This document shows, in pieces, positions 23,668 through 33,275 of a stretch of DNA of 64,000 nt. How positions within the stretch are numbered: the stretch's first letter is position 1; each line of letters opens with the position of its first letter. This DNA comes from Aporrectodea caliginosa (Eukaryota > Annelida > Clitellata > Crassiclitellata > Lumbricidae), in assembly GCA_020284085.1 (NCBI GenBank), contig JACEVL010000801.1, forward strand, positions 192,501-256,500, read 5' to 3'. A program made the translations under genes and the position numbers. A model generated the notes under the pieces. That model saw only the letters and a program-made list of their open reading frames with translations. It did no database searches and had not been told where the DNA came from.

Positions 23668-24169
23668 ATTGTATTGTATAAGCTTATGTCATTTCTGGGC
23701 GGCTGATCAAAGGTTATGGTTTCATATGCATACAGCCTGATACAGAGGCTTTCTAAAAACATTTGGAAACCGTTCTTATCCGCCTGGGTTATGCTGGGAG
23801 CCAGCTAGTTAATTATCTAGTATAGGCTCAATATAATTACTCTGAATGAATGAATGAATGAGGGCGTTGGATGAGGTACAGAGGGGTAACTTTGTTCACT
23901 CGTTACTCTCTTTCCACTAGAAAACTTTAAAGTGGGTCCTATCCACTAGAAAACTTTTAATTGAGACGCATGCAGGGGTAGTTTTGCAATTGCAATCACC
24001 CATTATTCACTCCAAAGACATACAATTCGGAGAAAAAAGTACACATAGCGCCATCGTATGACCGATGACCGATGACGTCAGCATGCTTAGTCCAAAATGC
24101 CGGCGCTACATAAATCGTGCAGTATCTCCGATTGCCAGTTCGATCGGGTTTATCGATCGGTTGATTCCA

Positions 24170-24310
24170 TTCCTTCCTTGCTCCCTTCTTTCCTTGCTTG
24201 GTTTTTTCTTCCTTCATTCTTTCTTTCCTTCCTTTCAACCTTCCTTCCGTCCTTCCTTTGTTTCTTTCTTTCTTCCTTCCTCCCTTCCATCCTTCTTCCT
24301 TCCCACGAGA
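24170..24310. repeat. (CCTT)n-rich microsatellite
   Basis: Pyrimidine-rich CTTC/CCTT run. Other simple repeats nearby are CATA-rich DNA at 24460-24712 and (CAG)12 at about 24858-24894. No gene is visible in 23676-25085. Confidence 0.85.
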
Positions 24311-24858
24311 TTAATCTTTGCATTGACAGTTTTGTCTTGATTGGAAGAAACTGGTTTGCTGTATGAACTGCTTGTGAGTGGATCATGAGTTATGAGTGAG
24401 AGTGAGTGAGTGAGCAAGAGAGCGAATGAACGAATTAAAGGGCCCTACAGTAAGTCTATATATATATATATACAAACGTATACACGCATACATACATACA
24501 TACATAGGGGCCTACATACGTAAATACATACACATACACACATACATATATATATGTTCATACATACATGCACACTATGTCATACATAGACACATACACA
24601 ATTACACATGCATACGTACGTACATAGGCCACATACATACATACATACATACATACACATATGCATGTATACATATATATATGCATTATATATATACATG
24701 CATACATCTGTAGCAGTCTGTTGTATAGATGACCTTGCAGTGACTCTTGTCATCCTATATCATCCAATGCGCAACAAGCGTTCTCTTGCGTCCTGCTTTC
24801 TCTGTCTCCGTAGCAGATGTTTTCCTTCGTCTCTGCTGCTCATCACACACGACTGACC

Positions 24859-24897
<39 letters not shown>

Positions 24898-25085
24898 TCG
24901 ATCGACGTTCTACGACTAATTGAAAATCGTGCAAATTAATCGCAAGACGAATTGATATTCATCGAACGACTCTTATTATGTCCATACATACATATACACA
25001 CACACATACACATACATACATATGCATACTTATATACATACACACATATATATTATATAGGCTACATGTGTATAATAATTGTGCA

Positions 25086-25353
25086 CAGTGCTTTTTTTCA
25101 GCCGGAACGGTCCGGAACGGCGTTCCGGTACCTTTTTCAGCTATTAAAAAATAATTTATTTAATTAAAATTTTTAATAACAAATATTTAAAATTACTTAG
25201 ATACTTTAATTTAATTTTAGTGCTTTCAGTGTTTATTGATATTGATATAGAAACATTAGCATAAAATATGCCTAATAATTACTAACACCTATAGGCCTAA
25301 TTGTTCTGAATTTGTTGAGTTCCGGAACCTTTTTTTCTAGAAAAAAAGCACTG
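25086..25353. mobile_element. 268-bp hAT-type MITE
   Basis: Terminal inverted repeats are CAGTGCTTTTTTTC and GAAAAAAAGCACTG with one or two mismatches, and GTTCCGGTACC and GTTCCGGAACC lie near the two ends. The flanking 8-bp duplication is ATTGTGCA (25078-25085 and 25354-25361). No ORF. Confidence 0.85.
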
Positions 25354-25361
25354 ATTGTGCA

Positions 25362-28300
25362 TGCATATACAAGTACAGTGAAGTTCCCGTATCCCATGCA
25401 TGTGGAGTGTAGGGGTGTTCATTTCCTCTCATATAATGTACACTATTATATACAAAAATAAATACGTTTATAATACAGGGCCTAAAACTGTGTGTTTTCC
25501 GTCAAAAGTGTGCAGTTCACTTGTCTGGAGTGTGCAGTATGAATTCTTTAGGATATTATCATATTAGCTCAAGTCAACCATATACGCACAATTTAATTCT
25601 AATACTTGCAATTTTACTTACGAGTTAAAATACAGTTGGACAGTTTGAGAAAATGTATGCAGTCGACATTTCTCAGTATAGTTCCTCCTTTCTTCACATA
25701 ATATGCATGTATACATATACATACATATATGTAAATTTATATATACTTACATATACATACACATAAGCTATGTATAGGTCTTATATAGGACCTACATACA
25801 TACTTTTACATACCTACAAACATTGCTCTCTTTTTGCATTCATGTAGCATATACCCTTCCGCATTCTGCTACTCACACGTCTGTTCTCATTTTCCATCTG
25901 ATTTTTATTCTAATCCCTTCTTTCGAGTCTTTTATTGTATTCAATTTTGCCCTTATTTTCCTCCCTATACTGTCGTCATTCATTTTTTCTTGTTTGATTC
26001 CAACTGTCTTCATTTTCCAGTCTGTTCCCTAGGCCTACTTCCTCTTTCCTGTCTCTCTTTGCTCTTATTCTCCTCCTTATCTGCATTAATAATGCAGCTA
26101 TTTTCATAATTCTCCTTCTAATTTTATCCAGACACTAGTGCTTTCCTTATTCTATTCCCCTTCTTATTTTCCTCCCTCCAGTCCTTAATAATTGTCTATA
26201 CTCCGGTCCATATATTCCTTCAATTATCGCCATTTTCTCCCGCTTTTCTTCTTCCCCCTTCTCTCTCTTCCCGCCAAATCCCGCGATCCCTACGTGCGGA
26301 CCAGTAATCGCTTGGACACAATGAATTAAGCTCGTCAGACGGTCATTGGAATCCCATCCGCGAACGATGAGCCCACCGGATCATGTTCCCGAATGACGAT
26401 TGTTTGTCGGGAGGTTCCAGACTTCCTTTTCCACCCGAAATTACGTTCGTAATCTTTCGTAAATGAAAAACGGCGGTCGACGTCGCCACCGGAAGTGGGA
26501 GGCGGAAACGGTAATGACGCAGACGCGGCTGGCGAGATTTCAACGACGAGACGTGTCTCGACGCTTTGTATACATACAGCCACCACTCTTGTATGATTGG
26601 TGAGTCAAATGGCGTCTGCTTTCAATCATGCTGTTGACGACTGGCCACCGTCTCTTTCCTGTGCCTTGACCTCGTCTCGGATTTGAGCGCATACCCTGGG
26701 CGGCCCTAGGTCGTGATCGAAATCTGCGCCGTTGACTAACCTCATGCATATCGAATTTGAACTTGTTATAATTTTCTTTTGTAACACTCTTGATTCTTAT
26801 ATTACTCTGAAAGGCCTGTGTTCTAGAAGTAGGCCTTCTTTAGTTTTTAATGCCACTAGATTTATTCTTTTAGAACCCCAGTTTGTTGTTATGGATCCCT
26901 TTTTGATATTGTAGAACCTCAGTTTGTTCTTATTGAACTCCGATGTTATCATGTAGTAGACTAGTAGGCCTATTTCATTTTCTTCTCGTATGACTGCAAT
27001 GTTTCTTATAGCACCTAGGCCTATAGATGTTTGTAGCACCCAGTTCTTCCTTGTGGCAATGTGGCACCAAAGTTTATTACCAACTTACCATATTAGTTGG
27101 CATTCAGAATTATTACTAAATAGCACGATAATTTGTTGCATTTAGACTCATTCTGATCGATTAATTCTTAGTGCATCGTATGTCCTGCTCTGATCAGATT
27201 TTTTTATCTGAATCTGTACCCAGCTGATCAATCCTAACCAATCGGAAAATCAAAATCCCGACACTTTCGCGTCAAGATCCGACACTCTTACAAATTAAGT
27301 TACAATACCAGTCCGAGTTTGAACCTTCCTATCTGATTCTGAAGCAGCTTTCCTAAAATATCGCCCGTGTTTTCGTGTTGAGAAAATTATTTCCCAGCGA
27401 TCTAGCTCCCTCTTGTGAATCGAGTACATTTACTCGGCGCGCAAGTCTCGATCGCTTAGCGCCGACTCAGTCGATGACCGCATCCCTCATTCCATTTCCA
27501 CGCTCCAAACCGCCTCCCGCCCACCCACTGTCCAATCTTGGTCCGATTCCAATTAACCCCACGTTAGTGCGCTCCGCTGGGTGCGTACGGCGCGTGGCGA
27601 CGGAGCCTTCCATGGCGGCGCTGAATCGATGCGTCACCGCAGACGACGACGATGATGGCGTCCCCGATGTGATTTACAAATTGGTCGCCTAAATCTAAAA
27701 AACGTCGGTAAAAAAGTATAAAAATCTGATTTAATATAGCGTAACGTTGTAGCGCAGAAGAATGATCTCAGGTTACGACTTATGTACCGTTTGTAATGCA
27801 GAAGAAATCAATCAGAAACCTGAAAATTTGAAAATATGGCGGCTGTCGACGGTCAATTTTACACGGCAAAATTTATGTATAAATTCGCTGAAATCTCGGA
27901 TTTCCGCACAAAGCTGGGTCAGAGAGATCAGTTCACTTGCTGACGATCGATCATAAGAAATCCTCCAATTCCAGCTAGGTCTGTGGCCAATGACCCGCAG
28001 TAGTAGACTTGTTCATTTATACTTGTTGCCACAGAGGTCAATTTTCAGTGCAAATTATACATGATCCAAAACTGTCAGATATAGAAGCCAACGACCTATG
28101 ACTCCTAATCGGAAAACTCATGATCCACGCTTTTCTGGTTACTGTTGGTACAGTACGATGCAACTAGCTATGTTACAAAATCTAACAGGACGATTAGGTA
28201 ATTCGTGTAAGTTTTAACATAAAAATAGGTCTCGTAAAAATGAGTCTTCCACAATATATACAGAAAACTCATCATCGTTTGATTTATTGGCGAGGGAAAA

Positions 28301-28483
28301 CTTCAACTGGAAATCGGAGATCTCGGAGGAGGATGGCTAGACAATCTGACAGTTGTGTAATAGGCACTTTATCACGCATATGGATGGACGGGGGCTGACA
28401 GTTGGCCTGCTTTCTCGTGTTATATGCCTACCGGATACACTAATGTGGCTGGAAAGTTCAGTCATCATTTGGTACAAAATAAT
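25362..28483. other. ~3.1 kb with no recognisable gene
   Basis: AT-rich DNA with a pyrimidine-rich stretch at 25800-26280. A more GC- and CpG-rich segment at 27380-27690 carries a 105-codon open frame (27375-27692, plus) ending in a short acidic DDDDD run. I recognise no domain in it, it has no clear splice context, and I do not call it a gene. A (CA)n microsatellite (28484-28530) sits just before the LTR element. Confidence 0.5.
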
Positions 28484-28485
28484 AG

Positions 28486-28516
<31 letters not shown>

Positions 28517-28562
28517 CACACACACACTGTAATACTGTAGCTATAGAAAGCTCAGAACGTGC

Positions 28563-30194
28563 AGTCGACATAATTTTCTTCCCCGGGCAGGTGAGAGTGT
28601 AATGATCTATAAAATCATTACTAGGGGTTATTTTTAGAATTGCTTGTGTTTGTCCCCTGAGACCTCTAGCGGTAGAAACGTGGCGAGCCGATGAAACGAT
28701 GGTGTCGTGCTTGGCCTCGGTAGTTTCGCCGTTGATAGCATTATTATTGAAATTTTCCTTCAGCCGCTGATCACGCGCTAGGCACGCTCTGATACAGCAG
28801 CAGAACCACTGACTCATCCCCTACGTCATCGGTTTTCTGTCTTATTTCGTGTCCATATAAGGTTAGCATTTGGAGCAGGACTGCTGATTGGTTGAAGTGT
28901 CTGAGTAGAGACCCTGCCACTAGTAAAATTTGTCACTTGCTGCCGAGACGTCCTAGAGGTTAGACCTGTATCGAAGGATTACCTAGGAGTCGAGCCAAGT
29001 CGTCCGAGATATCATTTCTTTTTGAGTCCCTGTTTTCGAAGTAGACTAGATAAGGAATTGAGAAACACTTGCGTTAGTCTCTTCCTAAGAGTTAAATAGT
29101 GCGCTATAGAAGTTTAAAGTAGAAACGAGTACGTTTGGAATAATATTGTCGATTGTCTGGATTATCTCTCTGTCGTCGTCTCCGCTATTCGCTGGATTAT
29201 CTTCTGTATTCGTAACCTATAATTGCCGTGGATTATCAAACATGTCCTTTGTTCCAAAGATGGGTAAATAATCATCTTTCTTTACTTTGAATTGATTGTA
29301 ATTGCAAGTCACTGCCAGTAGAAACTGCATAGGATTAAGTTAAATGTTTTACTTGAATTGTTGTATATAATTGAGACTGTTTGTTGCATAATCTTTAATA
29401 ATAATTTCTAACTATGTCTCGTGAATCATTGCATTCTTTGGAAGTAAGTGAGCAAGGTGAAGTCAGGCCTCTTTCACCAGAGTTGATTCGAGCCTCTATT
29501 CTTGAACGCGTGTTGGAAAGTATAGAAAAGGTGTCGGCTGGACAGAATAACTTAGACCGACGACTAAATGACCGACTAACTGACGTCACTGCTGGACAAA
29601 ACAACTTAACTGAAGGACAAAATAGACTAAATGACCGACTCACTGATGGACAAGACAAGATGGACAGGAGACTTACGGACCTGTTCGAAGGACAGTCTGA
29701 ATTGTCTAGATCCCACTTTGAATTGTCTAGAATCCAATCTGAAATGTCTAAAGCTCAATCTGAATTGGCTGGAGACCAGAGAAGTCTGTTGGATAGAATA
29801 GAATTCCTAGAAGCAGATAGAAAAGTAAGTAAGGAAGTGAGTACCACTACGAACCCTGACTTTTCGGAACCTCAACCGGAAGTTGCCGAACTCCCTTCCG
29901 CCGCAGCCTTACCCTTGGAAACCTTCGTCAAGAAACCCCTAATAGCAGAATCGGATGGATTTGAACCCGAAACCCTAGGCCCACGTAGGAGCACTAGATT
30001 AAAGGATCGGCCACAGCCTGATTACCGTTTCCCTGTGAAACCTGGATTTAGACAGGAAACTGGGGCCAGACCTAAAGACTACTCTGCATTATCGAACATC
30101 AGTAGAACTCAAATCTCACTTCAAAACGTTACCACTCCTTTACATAAACCGCCTGTAGTAGCGCACAGTCGGGGAGGAGATGGCGGACGTCACA
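28563..30194 (+). repeat. 5' LTR (long direct repeat, left copy)
   Basis: Starts AGTCGACATAATTTTCTTCC; the likely true LTR start is TGTAATGATC at 28598, preceded by a purine-rich GGGCAGGTGAGAG. It ends GGCGGACGTCACA. TAATGAT and ATCATTA form a small inverted repeat at its left end. It contains promoter-like sites near 28810-28862 and an ORF from 29414 that runs past the LTR end. Confidence 0.85.
28810..28891 (+). promoter_or_regulatory. Candidate LTR (U3) promoter: AP-1, CRE-like and CArG/TATA sites
   Basis: TGACTCA (AP-1 consensus) is at 28810-28816, TACGTCAT (CRE/ATF-like) at 28822-28829, CCATATAAGG at 28853-28862 (a perfect CArG box that also contains a TATA-like ATATAA), and an inverted CCAAT (ATTGG) at 28887-28891. 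The same cluster is repeated in the 3' LTR at about +4713. The sites are seen by motif only; transcription start and use are inference. Confidence 0.5.
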
Positions 30195-30235
30195 TTGGCG
30201 ACGAGGATGGGATATGTTTGATGTTCGATCGGTAG
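29414..30235 (+). CDS. LTR-encoded coiled-coil ORF (5' copy), unknown function
   Basis: A 273-residue ORF beginning ATGTCTCGTGAATC, lying almost wholly in the 5' LTR and running through the LTR end and the primer-binding site before stopping. Residues about 28-136 are charged, proline-free and quasi-repetitive (RLNDRLTD and GQNNL recur), with a spacing suggestive of a coiled coil. Residues 140-273 are proline-rich, with a basic motif RRSTRLKDRPQPDYR at 191-205 that recalls tails of Gypsy pol proteins. It overlaps the Gag ORF by 22 bases in the -1 frame, so reinitiation or frameshifting could link them. The 3' LTR copy is the same over the LTR part except I25L. I recognise no family. Retention of a long open frame in both LTRs suggests it is made, but that is inference. 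Confidence 0.65.
   Translation: MSRESLHSLEVSEQGEVRPLSPELIRASILERVLESIEKVSAGQNNLDRRLNDRLTDVTAGQNNLTEGQNRLNDRLTDGQDKMDRRLTDLFEGQSELSRSHFELSRIQSEMSKAQSELAGDQRSLLDRIEFLEADRKVSKEVSTTTNPDFSEPQPEVAELPSAAALPLETFVKKPLIAESDGFEPETLGPRRSTRLKDRPQPDYRFPVKPGFRQETGARPKDYSALSNISRTQISLQNVTTPLHKPPVVAHSRGGDGGRHIGDEDGICLMFDR
30196..30213 (+). other. Primer-binding site complementary to tRNA-Ser(GCU) 3' end
   Basis: TGGCGACGAGGATGGGAT begins one base after the LTR-terminal CA. It is the complement of a tRNA 3' end reading ATCCCATCCTCGTCG plus CCA, which matches animal tRNA-Ser(GCU) as I know it. This position fixes the 5' LTR boundary at 30194. Confidence 0.8.
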
Positions 30236-32739
30236 ACGTAGATTCAGAAGATGGAGAAGTCAGTGAAGCTAGATTTCTAAGCGAAACTGACATACAGAGA
30301 TCTAAATTAAGATTTGAACGAGATGTAGATGTAGAATCTTTGCATGGCTCTGTACATCATGAAATTGATAATCTAGAACAAGATAAATTGAGAATAATGA
30401 ATAACAATGGCAGGGAAATGCAATTACAAAGGGATTTTGGGGTTGAAAATTTGGAAAATGAGAAATTTGCCAGAGGAATGGATTCCCAATTATTCGGTAG
30501 AGGGCTCCAAAATCAAACCAATTTGAGTGATGCTAATCGACCTAATGCATCGCCTTTGCCTCTTTCTGCCTCTGAATCTCGACGTCAACCCGGGATTACT
30601 GAATCAAATTTGGATTACGAATCGAGAATACAATTTCGTCGACCCACTTCTGTTCCACTCGACGCTCAATCGCTCAGAAATCCTTTCGAATCGGAAATTT
30701 CGTCGCAAAGGAATATGCCTGATCGTGATCTTCTACGAATGTCACATGCCTCCGTCGTTCATTCACATGCCTCCGCCTCCGTCCTTAATCCTTACGTCTC
30801 TGAAGAAGCGAATCGAAGACAACCAATCTCGCATTCCTTCGCTCAAACGGATAATTTCTTAACCAGCCTGCCTCTTAATCGATATGAAGCACCGCCGAGA
30901 ATCGACAGGATGATGTTACCTTCGCACGCATCCAATTTTCCTGATCCATACAGAATTCCAGAAACTTATCCTTCAATTGCTAGATGGCCTGCCTATGCCT
31001 ATGATTTCAACCAGAGAACATGCTTAGGAGCTCAGCCATATGGATTTGAAAGGAAACTTGAACCTTGGAGTTTACCCTCTGAGCCAACCAGAACAATTCG
31101 AAGCGAAGAAATGACAATAAAAGAGCAGAAATCGTCGTCTATTGAAACCAAGGCCTACACTTCTCCTCCGCAGCAACCAAAAATTTCAGTGGCAACTCAA
31201 ACCAATATATCCACAACTGCAACTGCTACCACGGCTGAAATTAATCTCGCACCTGATCCGCCTATGCCTCCACCTGTGTCTACGAAGAATTCGGATACGA
31301 AAACTACATCTTTTCCTCTCGCCTCCTCATCGTTGTCAGCTTCTTCACCTGAGAAATCAAGGAGCACAATTAAATTGGAAAAATTCAGTGGAAAAGAACA
31401 ATTGGAGCCATTTATTCGGAAATTTAAAATAGCCAGTCGAAATAACCTATGGACAGAATCTGAGAAATTAAATCATCTATTTTGTTCTTTGTCTGGGCAA
31501 GCCGAACAAATTTTATGGGATAAAGATGCTGAATTGTTCACCACCTCTGATGAATTGATTGAAAGACTTAGATCTCGCTTTGGAAATACTGAACAGACCG
31601 CATTATTTCAAACTCAGCTGGACAATCGCAGACAAAAAGAATCCGAGGATATGGGAACAGTGGCTCAGGATATTAGACGCCTTGTTTCTTTAGCCTATCC
31701 AGGTCCATCCTCAATTCACCTGGAAACATTAGCAACACGTGCCTTCTTGAATGCTCTCCATGATCAATCTTTAGCCTTACGTGTTCGAGAATTAGAGCCT
31801 TCTTCTTTGGACAGTGCCTTTAAACTCGCAACTCGTTTGGAAGCCTATAGGAAAGCAGCGCTAGATAAACCTGGAAATATGAATCGTCATCCCGCAAGAA
31901 CTCAGATGATTAAAGAACAGGATTCAAACCTGAAGGAGGTAATACAACGATTGGATCGCCTGGAGAAAGCCGAGAAAGCACGGATACCGCCGCTGATACC
32001 AGGAATTCCTCCCTATTATCCGCCTGTCTGTCCTCCCTATCCTCCCCCTCCTCAATGGAACGGAAACCAAGGGAACTGGAACGTGAACAGAGGAAGACAA
32101 AGGACTCAACCTGCTTTTAATCAGAGACGCCGATGCTTCATTTGTTCCTCTGGAACTCATCTCCAGAAGGAGTGTCCACACCGAGAAACGCCACGTGATG
32201 AAGCGATTCCAAACCAGAATACAGATGAACGTGTGACGTCATGTTCCAGTTTAGTAAGTGACAATCCATACATAAAGATTTTGATTGATGATTACCCGGT
32301 GCACGCTATGGTTGATTCAGGTTCGCAATTATCCTTGATACCATATAATATGATTTGTCCGACAGATCTGAAACCGTCAAAACAAATTGTCATAGCCGCA
32401 AACGGATCCAAAATTTCGATAGAGGGCGAGGTTTTGCTTCCATGTAAACTCGGAGACTTTGAATTTGAAGTAAGATGCCTTGTGTCGAAACAATTGGATG
32501 ATTTTATTCTGGGATTATCCTGGTTGAAAGGAGTAGGAGCTACTTGGGACTTTGGAGCAAGACAGATTTGGATCAACGATAAACCGTACCCAGTTGATAG
32601 ACTGCCGCGTCCAACAAGTTGTCGAAGGATCTCCATCTCACGTGACAAAGAAATTCCTTCATCCACAGGATATAAAAAACTCTACGCCGCCTACCAGACA
32701 ACCCATTCCTCTTTCATCAATCTCGCCTCCCGCCATTAA
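30214..32739 (+). CDS. gag-pr: Gag-protease polyprotein of the LTR element
   Basis: 841 codons starting ATGTTTGATG, directly after the primer-binding site. The first ~380 residues are polar, S/P/Q-rich and probably disordered. Residues about 385-555 resemble a retrotransposon capsid (STIKLEKFSGKEQLEPFIRKF, then SLSGQAEQILW and SRFGNTEQTALFQTQLDNRR). A P/Y-rich linker follows. One CCHC zinc knuckle begins at C641 (CFICSSGTHLQKEC). An aspartic protease follows with the catalytic triplet DSG at 701-703 (HAMVDSGSQLSLIP) and FILGLSWLKG near its end. Typical Gypsy elements continue into reverse transcriptase; here the frame stops soon after the protease and none follows. Structural and particle-forming roles are inferred from the family. 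Confidence 0.9.
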   Translation: MFDVRSVDVDSEDGEVSEARFLSETDIQRSKLRFERDVDVESLHGSVHHEIDNLEQDKLRIMNNNGREMQLQRDFGVENLENEKFARGMDSQLFGRGLQNQTNLSDANRPNASPLPLSASESRRQPGITESNLDYESRIQFRRPTSVPLDAQSLRNPFESEISSQRNMPDRDLLRMSHASVVHSHASASVLNPYVSEEANRRQPISHSFAQTDNFLTSLPLNRYEAPPRIDRMMLPSHASNFPDPYRIPETYPSIARWPAYAYDFNQRTCLGAQPYGFERKLEPWSLPSEPTRTIRSEEMTIKEQKSSSIETKAYTSPPQQPKISVATQTNISTTATATTAEINLAPDPPMPPPVSTKNSDTKTTSFPLASSSLSASSPEKSRSTIKLEKFSGKEQLEPFIRKFKIASRNNLWTESEKLNHLFCSLSGQAEQILWDKDAELFTTSDELIERLRSRFGNTEQTALFQTQLDNRRQKESEDMGTVAQDIRRLVSLAYPGPSSIHLETLATRAFLNALHDQSLALRVRELEPSSLDSAFKLATRLEAYRKAALDKPGNMNRHPARTQMIKEQDSNLKEVIQRLDRLEKAEKARIPPLIPGIPPYYPPVCPPYPPPPQWNGNQGNWNVNRGRQRTQPAFNQRRRCFICSSGTHLQKECPHRETPRDEAIPNQNTDERVTSCSSLVSDNPYIKILIDDYPVHAMVDSGSQLSLIPYNMICPTDLKPSKQIVIAANGSKISIEGEVLLPCKLGDFEFEVRCLVSKQLDDFILGLSWLKGVGATWDFGARQIWINDKPYPVDRLPRPTSCRRISISRDKEIPSSTGYKKLYAAYQTTHSSFINLASRH

Positions 32740-32875
32740 TGAAGCCGTTGGTGACTGTCCAACATCCTCCCGTCGTTCTGCGTCTGCTGATTAACTTGTG
32801 TCTGCTGTTTAACTTGTATCTGCTGTTTAACTTGTGTCTGATGAATGATTTGTATTAATTGTTTATGCTTATGGA

Positions 32876-33010
32876 ATGACCTTTAATGACCCTGATTTGG
32901 ATTTGAACCTCCCTCTGGTAACTGATACTGAAATTGTTGACCAGCCACCACTGATAGATCGACCCAGACGTGTTATTCGTCCACCTGTAAGATTTGGCTT
33001 TGATGATTAG
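32876..33010 (+). pseudogene. Pol C-terminal tail remnant
   Basis: A 44-residue frame that contains IDRPRRVIRPPVRFGFDD before its stop. Basic, proline-rich endings with RPRR..RPP..R are common at the C-terminus of Gypsy integrases. If so, the segment between the protease and this tail (reverse transcriptase, RNase H, integrase core) has been deleted. Three diverged copies of TGTCTGCTGTTTAACTTG at 32790-32840 lie near the presumed junction. Confidence 0.5.
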
Positions 33011-33275
33011 TAATTCATTGCTATAGAATTGTCTTTTGAATTGTGACTTTACTGCTTAAATTTTGATTGTAGTTTTGCATTGCATTGAATAATGTTGCAT
33101 TGAGTATTGCTAGAGACTTGTTAGATTAGCAGTGTATATTGTTTGATGCTGTGTATGTTAGCTAGCCATTTGCAATGTTAAGATGTTGAGATATTTGTGT
33201 ATTAGGACTTAGAGATTTCCCAGATGTATAGGAACTGGCTAAAGGTTCTTACTTACAGAAAATTCTGCCGAACCT

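Noticed and set aside
27375..27692. 105-codon ORF as a gene
   Set aside because: No recognisable domain, no splice context and only modest length in a GC-richer patch; chance is not excluded.
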